From Exophiala sp. HKRS030 (lineage: Eukaryota; Ascomycota; Eurotiomycetes; Chaetothyriales; Herpotrichiellaceae), in contig JAHWDD010000005.1 of NCBI GenBank assembly GCA_023897205.1, positions 3,782,001-3,846,000 of the forward strand: a stretch of DNA of 64,000 nucleotides, in the 5' to 3' direction. The translations under genes and the position numbers were made by a program. The notes beneath the pieces are model-generated. The model was given only the letters and a program-made list of their open reading frames with translations. It did not search any database and had not been told where the DNA came from. Below are positions 56,952 through 64,000 of this stretch, piece by piece. Positions within the stretch are counted from its first letter, which is position 1; the number at the start of each line of letters is the position of its first letter.

Positions 56952-58085
56952 TCACAGATTCGAAGTCGATATACTCTCGGCTCTATTCTGTCTGTTCTGA
57001 CCTCCTTGTCTGTTTTGTCTCCTATCCCCTCGTCCACCACCACCTTCTTTGTCGTTGGAGCCGGTACCCGTTGCACCTGCTGAATCACCCCCACCTCCGA
57101 TAGTCAATTGAGCCGTAGCTAACCTGTTAGAAAGATCCATCTGGGTTCGAATCGTGTTGGCCAAGTAGGAAACGGTCAGGACGTCCTGGATGTGGTTGTT
57201 GAAATCCTTCTCAATCTCTACAGGGTCGACCTTAGGCGCGAGTGCAAGAGTGTTCAGTAAAAACTGACCCAATGCGGTCGAGGGCTCTTCTTCTTCATCA
57301 ATCACACCTTCGACATATTTTGCGACTCGGTCCAGCAGCGCAATCGTGTCTTCCAGGGACTTTTCGAGGTTTTCAATATCTGAAAGCGTCCCTCCTGTCC
57401 TGCTCTCAACATCTGCAATGTTCTGCACGGCTTCAATCCCTGCCCGGTCGGCATCACTATACGCAATTGTATATGGCACGGGGATGAAAGCAGCCGAGTC
57501 GGCGGCTCGCTCTGGGTTCACGCCCACGGGCGACGAGATGTAGGTGCGCACTTCGACGTCTTTTCCCGGGGCAGCGGCGACGGTAACGTGGACAGCAGGG
57601 TAGGGATAGGTGCCCTCGCCTTGGCTGCTGTAATGGTTTTGGATCAAGGCGGAAAAAGTGTTTAATTCAGACGACGTGGCGTACCATCCAACGAGGATCT
57701 CCTTGGGGTTGGCGCGCAGATGCAGGGCGAGCATGGCTTTCTGATATTCCATATCAACCTCAACCTGATCGGTGGTTTCGGTGTGTGAGACTGCAAAGGA
57801 CGAATGAACGACAACTTGAGATTCGTCTGCATCGCTGCGGGTTCCAAGTAGTGTGCCAATCACACGTTGTTGGTCGGGGGGTCGGCGGGAACAATGATCG
57901 AGAATCGAGAAGAGAGCCTAGAGGTAGAACGACGTTAGACAATATAGTCGACTGGTGTGTGGATATTCTTCTTGACTTACTTGAGGTTGTAACACGACTC
58001 GTAGAGGAGCAGTTGTAGTTTGTGCGCCGACGGCAGCAGGGCCCAAAGGTCGAGTCAGGTGGAGAGTGGCATCGGCGGTAGCCAT
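56952..58085 (-). CDS. eIF3F: Translation initiation factor eIF3 subunit f
   Basis: MPN-domain subunit of eIF3, which recruits the 40S ribosome to mRNA. Exon 1 is 58085-57981 (35 codons: [20 protein letters not shown]), an intron of 63 nt follows (GTAAGT...CTCTAG), and exon 2 is 57917-56952; 356 aa. The join gives [21 protein letters not shown]. The MPN domain occupies residues about 25-160: [43 protein letters not shown] and [20 protein letters not shown]. The metal-binding JAMM His-x-His pattern is absent, as in eIF3f generally, so it is not a peptidase here. The second half is helical ([37 protein letters not shown]) and ends in a Gly/Arg/Gln-rich tail. Divergent from the ankyrin-BTB gene, 531 bases away. 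Confidence 0.95.
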
Positions 58086-58616
58086 GCTGGGCAGATATGG
58101 AGAATGAGATGGACTTGAATAAGTAGGTCGAGGTTGAGGAGAGCGAGAGTGAAGTGGTTCTTGGGGTGGTCCTCTTGGGAATTTCGAGGGCTAGAACCAA
58201 GACTGCGCTTGTCAAATTGAATTGGTGATAGCGGGCAAGACAGACAAGGTCACTGTAAAGCAGAGGAGAAACCCACACAACAAAGTCAGTCGCCCACACG
58301 CAGCCTCGTCGAAATTTCATCTTGAGTGGGAGAAATCTTGGCACGTGATTGTGTCACAAATTCTCCTCTGTGATCTAATCTAATCTAAACTCCGGGATGT
58401 GGGACATGACTCGATCATCGTCCTCGCCATCGCCATCGCCATCTCCGTCGATTTGAGTCGCCTTCAACATGACGGAAGGATTTCTGGTTTTATTCCTGTA
58501 TTCTTGACAATCTCTGTATTCTTCATTTTCTTTAGCATTGCGCCACCAGCACAACCGGACCTGTTGCTGCATCTAAGGATCCTCAGCTATCATTTGATTA
58601 TATATTCATTTATACC
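58086..58616. promoter_or_regulatory. 531-base divergent promoter (eIF3f / ankyrin-BTB gene)
   Basis: Both genes start from this interval. Three tandem TCGCCA units lie at 58424-58441, within the probable leader of the ankyrin-BTB gene. A CACGTG-like word (GGCACGTGATTG) is at about 58339-58350. No other feature. Confidence 0.4.
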
Positions 58617-61037
58617 ATGACCATCAATGGCCTCCTCCGCAAAGACCAACTGGAGAGAAGTCTTCACGATGAGAAGAAACTCATCGAACAAGGAATCCTC
58701 AAAGAAGACAACCCTCTAGATTTCAGTGAAAACTTTCAGCAACTATGCAACGCTTGTCGTCAGGGCGACCTCAAGGTCTGTCAGGAAATGATCCAGGAAG
58801 GCGTTAATATCAATGCAAAGGATCAATATGATTATACTCCTTTGATTTTGGTAAGTCGGGACATCGTATGAATCAGGACAGCAGGGCGACTTCTGGTCAT
58901 GCCTGAATATGTCGCCCTTTACTCCTCCTGTACCTCTCTATGGTAGGGTACCCATGCGAACCGAGACTAACTATATGACTTTGTCGAGTCTAGGCTAGTC
59001 TATGTGGTCATTATGAGACTGTCCAGTTATTGCTTGAGTCGGGAGCCCTGTGTGAGCGGGACACATTTCAAGGCGAGAGGTGCGTAACCATACCTATGCC
59101 AAAGTATCACCATCCTTACGTCCGTTGTTATACAGATGTCTCTACAATGCACTCAACGATCGTATCCGGAACCTGCTACTCTCTTACGATTACTCAAAGT
59201 CGACAGATCCACTACAGCCCCTCGCCTCACATCTCACTTCATTACTTAGCCGTCAGCACCCCAAAACATACGACATCGAAGTCATAACACCTACAGAGAC
59301 CTTCCGGCTACACAAATACATCCTCTCAGCACGCTCGCCTTATTTCCAGAAGAAGCTCGCTGCCGCCCCAGACACGACGTCATGGAAACTTCCATCCACC
59401 ATTCCTCCCGCGTCTTTCGGTATCGCTTTGAAGCATCTGTATCTCGGCGAGCTCCCACGTGATCCAGGCGGTGGTCCAGGAACGGGGTTTACTGACTCAG
59501 AGATCCTGGCTGGTGTTGATCGAATTAGCAAGCATCTCGAAATTCAGAATTTGTCAGATTTGATCCTCGACAGCAGCGATCGACGACTGGCAAGGCAGCG
59601 ACGACAGGATGAAGTGGAGAGAGGACGGGATCAATTAGAATTTTGGTTTCGAGAAAACGTCCTTCGCCATGCTATTGAGACCGACACGTCAAAGGCCGAT
59701 GATGTCAAATGGGATCGTAATAATGGTATCTTCGCAGACATTCTGCTTCGTGCGGATGAGGATGAAGAAGACGAGGAGGAAGCAGGAGAAGAAAGAAACG
59801 GAGACATATCTTCGGGTACCAAGAGTCAATATGCAACTGCAACAAGCGCAAGCTCATTTTCGACCACTTCTGCTCTGGGTATTCCCTTCTCATCGTCTTC
59901 GAATGCCTCCAGAAATCCTTCACGCTCCACATCACGATCTACATCGCCGTTCCGACGACCTCGTCGTTCCAAACTCTACCCCGTACACAAGGCCCAGTTG
60001 ATCCGTTCAGAATTCTTCCTGACAATGTTTTCCCACGATTTCCTCGAAGCACAAAACAAACCACACCTCCATATCGTACCCATCGACTGCTCACCACAAG
60101 TTCTGGAAATAATCCTGACGTTCCTATATACGGAACGCACGGATTTCGGCCTCGACGTTGCGGTCGACGTCCTCTTCGCAGCGGACATGCTATTTCTGGA
60201 AAAAGTCAAAGCTAAAGCCGCCGTGGTCATCAGCACATTGAGCAACGGCACCGCGACTGGGATGTCCAACAACGCCAATCCCACAAACGCCAAAAACTCA
60301 TCAACATCTCCACAAGATAGCCAAATCATCAACGCCAGCCCCGAAGCTGAAACTAGCACCCAACCACCCGAACCCAACAAGGAAGAAGACCTGATCGACA
60401 TCGCACTGATCCTGCGCGCCGCATGGCTCACACGAGTCCAACGCCTCGAAGAATTCGCCGCGCGATACATTGCATACCGACTAGAATCATACATCGACGA
60501 CGACGAGTTCGCCGAGCTGGTGCAGGAGTCAGCGGCCCGTATCGAGAAGCGCCAGGAGACCGACAGCATCGAGTTGTTGGACGACATCCGATACTATCTC
60601 AGCGAGCGTTTTCGTCTACGCTTCGAGGATGTCGGGCTCGAGGAGATGGAGATGGACGAGACTAATGCCGCGATAGCGGCTTCAGCAGAAGCAGTTGTTG
60701 CAGGAGCTGAACCAAGTGACCAGCCAGTCGCAACGCCTCCCCACAACCAGCACGACCATCACGACCAGCAGCAGGAGCCACACCAAGGTTCTGCCACTGT
60801 GCCTCAACCTGCCACCATCACCACCACCATTACCTCCACAACGACTGGCAACGGCAACGGCGACGGCAACAGCAACAGCTGCAACCAAAACCCCCACAAC
60901 CGCTCCTCAGTTCCGGCGCCGTGCGCACACTAGATGGCGAATTAGCGGGTGACGAGTTCGCCGCCGACGCCATCAACTATGAGATCCTGCTGGGCAAGAT
61001 CGACGCGCTGCTCGAGCGGTTGAAACTCGATGCGTAG
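58617..61037 (+). CDS. Ankyrin repeat and BTB/POZ domain protein, frameshift near the 3' end
   Basis: Likely adaptor of a cullin-3 ubiquitin ligase or a related scaffold (ABTB-like). Exons are 58617-58850, 58994-59079 and 59136-61037. The introns (143 and 56 nt) have GTAAGT and GTGCGT donors. Ankyrin repeats are at residues about 40-110 (CNACRQGDLKVCQEMIQEG, YDYTPLILASLCGHYETVQ). A first BTB segment follows (YDIEVITPTETFRLHKYILS, ARSPYFQKKL), then an acidic/Ser-rich spacer and a second BTB segment (LYPVHKAQLIRSEFFLTMFS, IILTFLYTERTDFGLDVAVD followed by VLFAADML). The annotated-looking frame stops at 60933, but the conserved end VRTLDGELAGDEF then INYEILLGKIDALLERLKL lies one frame away and stops at 61037. 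Adding one C to the run CCCCC at 60891-60895 joins them and yields 740 aa. Confidence 0.88.
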
Positions 61038-61752
61038 ACTGTCTAGTCGATTCAAGAGAGCGGGCGAAGAAAGAAAGGGGGAGACGGGGGAATCGAAGGT
61101 ATGCTTGTATGTATGCTTGCTTGCATACATGGGGATGGCGAGTCGATGCATGTATTGAGGTGTGTTGTGTTGCGTTGTGGTCTGGTATGAGATGTCGGGT
61201 TTAGATGGGTGGGTGGATGGATGGAAGGGAAAGCCGGGAAGGCCGGAGGAGTCTTGTCGACCTGTGGGGAGCGGAAATATATTATATATATACGCAGCCT
61301 TGACTGAGTTACGCTAGTTGACCATGTGTACTGTTCGGTCCAAGATCCACGTCGCAGCAAGACATAGCATAGAGTCACCTTCACAATGCATAGCATACAT
61401 ATTAGAATACTTGTAAACAGCAGTAGCGAGACCAAGATCAGATGTTACAATTGAGAGCAATAAGAAGCCGAATGTGGAAGGTAGTTCTGTTACCAATTCC
61501 CATTTTATCATTTCAATTTGAGTTCATTCTTAAGAGCACTTGATAGCACGAGGACCGAATGAGATGCAGCTAAGTATGCAAGCTTTTTGTGTTGTCACAA
61601 ACTTGTAGGAGATCTCAATCCGATCACAATCCATTTTCCACAGCCCTTTAGCGTTTCGACCACTTTAAAAGCCACCCAAAAAGTTCTAAGCACAAAGCCA
61701 TTGGCCCAGTGCAGATATTGCACTTGAGAGATCAGTGCATCACACCTCGTCT
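61038..61752. other. Convergent intergenic region (ankyrin-BTB / SUB2)
   Basis: 715 bases between convergent stops. Contains a hairpin-capable inverted repeat at 61109-61130 and an AT repeat near 61268-61291 that may help 3' end formation. No gene. Confidence 0.45.
61109..61130. repeat. 8-base inverted repeat, possible 3' UTR hairpin
   Basis: ATGTATGC and GCATACAT separated by six bases (TTGCTT), 72 bases after the corrected stop of the ankyrin-BTB gene. A hairpin in its 3' UTR is possible; the role is not known. Confidence 0.4.
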
Positions 61753-63737
61753 CTAAGACGCCATATATGTGCTAGAGTCGACACCACCTTCGGGGTATGG
61801 TGGAATAGGTGCCTGGAAACGCTCTTCGATTTGTTTGATGACAGACTCATCAGTCTCGCTGCTCACAAAGGAGATACTGAGACCCTTGGTACCGAATCGA
61901 CCAGCGCGACCCACACGATGGAGATATGAATCCGCATCAGCAGGTAGATCGTAGTTGATGGCAAGGTTGATTCTCTCGATGTCAATACCACGGCCAAACA
62001 CATCAGTGGCCACACAAATTCGCTTGTTGAACTCTTTGAACTCTTTGTATCGTTTGATACTGCGGTATCGTTAGCAAAAGTAAAGAATCTTTTGGTATCG
62101 TCGCTTACCGTTCTTCCTGGCTGACGAGAGAGTGAACAGCAATACTTGGGAAATTGCATTCTCGAAGCAATTTATCAAGTTCTTGAGCGCGAGCCGCCGT
62201 TTTGACGAAGATGATAACTTGGTTGAACTCAAGGCTGTCAAGCAACTCGTTGAGCTTTCGATTTTTCTCTCCCTCACCAAGCTTGATTGAGTATTGCTGC
62301 AGACCGTGCAAGGTGAGCTTAGTCTCATCATCGACAAAGACTTCAAGAGGGTTTCTCATGAACTTTCTGCAAATTGGACGGATGGCTTCAGGTAAAGTTG
62401 CGCTGAACATCATCACCTGTTTCTCTGTGGGTGTGGCTCTGAAGATTTCTTGAACATCACGACGCATATCTAGAAGGACATCATTAGAGCTCCATCTCGC
62501 CTAACAGAGAAAGACAAGCTTACCGATAGCATCAAGCATTTTGTCACATTCATCAAGAACAAAGGCCTTGACGTTGCGCAGTGACAAATGTTTGTCCCGA
62601 ACAAGAGCATTTAGCCGACCTGGAGTTGCCACAATGATGTTTGGAAACTCGGCCTTGTTGCTGAGTTTCTCAATGTTTTGCTGAATTGGCGTGCCACCAT
62701 AGAAAACTTCAGTCTTGACTTCTGGGAGGTATTTGCTGAAACGTTTGTACTCGTTTCTAATCTGGTATGCAAGTTCGCGAGTGTGGCACATAACCAGAAC
62801 AGAAACCTCGCCAGGGACGGGTTCGAGCTGATGTAGAGTGGTCAGGACGAAGACCGCAGTTTTACCAAGACCAGACTTGGCTTGACAGAGAATGTCGACA
62901 CTTAGAAGGGCTTGTGGGATACACTTTTGTTGGACTGCGGGATTGCGAGAGAAAGGTTAGACTTTGTTCGTAAAAAAGATGTGAAGATGAAGCAACATCG
63001 CAATTCGGTCCGTCCATCTCCATATGTGTCGAACTCCTGTCTCGAGCGCTCACTCACAGAGGGCTGATTAATCTACCATCTCTTGTGGATCAGAATCGGA
63101 AAAAAAATTGACAATAGCCATGGGCATTTCGAATTTCACATCGAGTGCCGGCTCGTCTCTCGGACAAAATATCAACCGTGGATGGCATTTTCAGCGCACC
63201 ATGGCGGTCGAAGCACAATCCAATCACTTTTCAGTAATGGAACGCTAATTCGTCGCGTGCTTGACAGGTGAAGTATTTTCAGGACATGAGCAAACAATAG
63301 GTTTGGCTGAAGTGTAACAACGACTTGCGGCGTTGCTCAAGCCAAACTGTCTTCTGAGGTCGCAACCACCACTCATGACTTCCCTTCACTCTCATTCTGA
63401 ACTTTCTTTCTCTTTCTTGAATTGGAGATGGACGGACGCTCGAAGCAGGTACGAAGGTGGATGAAGATTTGCTTGCAGGAATGAATGACTAACCCTCCGA
63501 TGGATGTTCGAAACCGCTGTCGGTGATGGCTCGTAGTAACTCTCCTTTGAGGAGGAAATCTCTGAATCCAGTGGAATGAATACCGACGTAGCTGCCTTTG
63601 GCTTTTTCGGAGGCCTTGCCGCCGGAGACGGTCAAATCACCCTTCTTTGCAGCGCCATTTGTGGCTCCAGCTGCAGGGGTTTCAGTGGCTTGAAGCTCCT
63701 CGTCGGAGTAGTCAATAAGATCTTCCTCGGCAGACAT
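61753..63737 (-). CDS. SUB2: DEAD-box ATP-dependent RNA helicase SUB2 (UAP56)
   Basis: Spliceosome assembly helicase and TREX subunit linking splicing to mRNA export in the nucleus. Exons on the minus strand are 63737-63494, 62934-62524, 62469-62109 and 62059-61753, totalling 440 aa, the normal SUB2 length. Motifs in order: the Q-motif region ([33 protein letters not shown]), motif I AKSGLGKT, motif Ia [28 protein letters not shown], motif II DECD instead of DEAD (typical of UAP56), motif [38 protein letters not shown] and motif [15 protein letters not shown]. It ends in [13 protein letters not shown]. The donors are GTTAGT, GTAAGC and GTAAGC. The first intron (62935-63493, 559 nt) is far longer than all others in the window and splits the Q-motif region from motif I. 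Confidence 0.97.
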
Positions 63738-64000
63738 TTCTGGGCTTTTGGAGGCTGAGATTCGTAGAGTTGGTGATGATCAAGGCGCAATTGGCCCGAA
63801 TCGGTGCAAGGAAGAGAATAGGTCGGAAAATGACAGAGGTCAGCCGGTAATCAAGACGCACGTCGTACCAACGAATGTCTGAGTCGTAGCAGAAAAAAGG
63901 AAAAGATCAAGATGATTGTGATGGGTGGCAAGGAAATGAAGAGGATGGAGGGATGAAATAAGGCAGGGGATTGCCTGTGCTTTCGAAGGAGGGTTGTTGT
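63738..64000. promoter_or_regulatory. SUB2 upstream region, cut by window edge
   Basis: 263 bases upstream of the SUB2 start, purine-rich on the plus strand (pyrimidine-rich on the SUB2 strand), as for other promoters in this window. Nothing further can be called. Confidence 0.35.

Noticed and set aside
59631..59935. Minus-strand Ser-rich open frames in the ankyrin-BTB gene
   Set aside because: They mirror the acidic/Ser-rich spacer of the plus-strand gene.
1..64000. CRISPR arrays, bacterial operons, insertion sequences
   Set aside because: None of the needed repeats or gene arrangements occur; spliced genes show this is eukaryotic nuclear DNA.

Overview
The window is nuclear DNA of a filamentous ascomycete (Pezizomycotina). 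The evidence is dense genes with 50-180 nt GT-AG introns, CTNA-type branch sites, no operons, and fungal-type orthologues such as a PepC/Alp2-like vacuolar protease, NEM1, SUB2 and cwf18. The protease resembles Aspergillus PepC, so Eurotiomycetes is likely, but I cannot place the species. No tRNA, rRNA, CRISPR array, intact transposon, viral gene or toxin gene was seen.

Layout. 1-6736 (-): a BEACH-domain protein, cut by the left edge. 8596-10266 (+): vacuolar subtilisin. 10902-13020 (-): sugar transporter. 14068-15843 (-): EamA/DMT transporter. 16791-18413 (-): NEM1 phosphatase. 19744-21219 (+): eIF2B beta. 21584-22623 (-): mitochondrial bL17. 23517-26576 (-): DUF4203-like membrane protein. 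After a 3.2 kb gene-free gap, 29756-32059 (-) copper amine oxidase and 33309-35009 (+) amino-acid/amine permease form a divergent pair. 35653-37653 (+): fungal membrane protein. 38645-41009 (-): R3H/SUZ protein. 42498-43502 (+): zinc-knuckle RS protein. 44234-44848 (-): cwf18. 45169-47391 (+): PPR-like protein. 48897-53859 (+): a very large PHD-like plus CCCH zinc-finger protein. 55628-56299 (+): TAF13. 56952-58085 (-): eIF3f. 58617-61037 (+): ankyrin-BTB protein. 61753-63737 (-): SUB2 helicase.

Most genes are housekeeping: initiation (eIF2B beta, eIF3f), splicing and mRNA export (cwf18, SUB2), transcription (TAF13), mitochondrial expression (bL17m, PPR) and lipid or membrane control (NEM1, BEACH). 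The one neighbourhood suggesting shared metabolism is amine oxidase plus permease: amine uptake followed by oxidative deamination, with GATA-type sites between the two genes.

The most striking anomaly is not a gene. Four otherwise conserved genes (BEACH, sugar transporter, permease twice, ankyrin-BTB) each change frame exactly at a G or C run, and adding one base to the run restores both the conserved protein and a total length divisible by three. Homopolymer undercalling in the assembly is the likeliest cause; decay or frameshifting is possible. I found no convincing new multi-gene system. The best candidates for novelty are the large zinc-finger protein and a stopless 63 nt intron inside the NEM1 catalytic domain.
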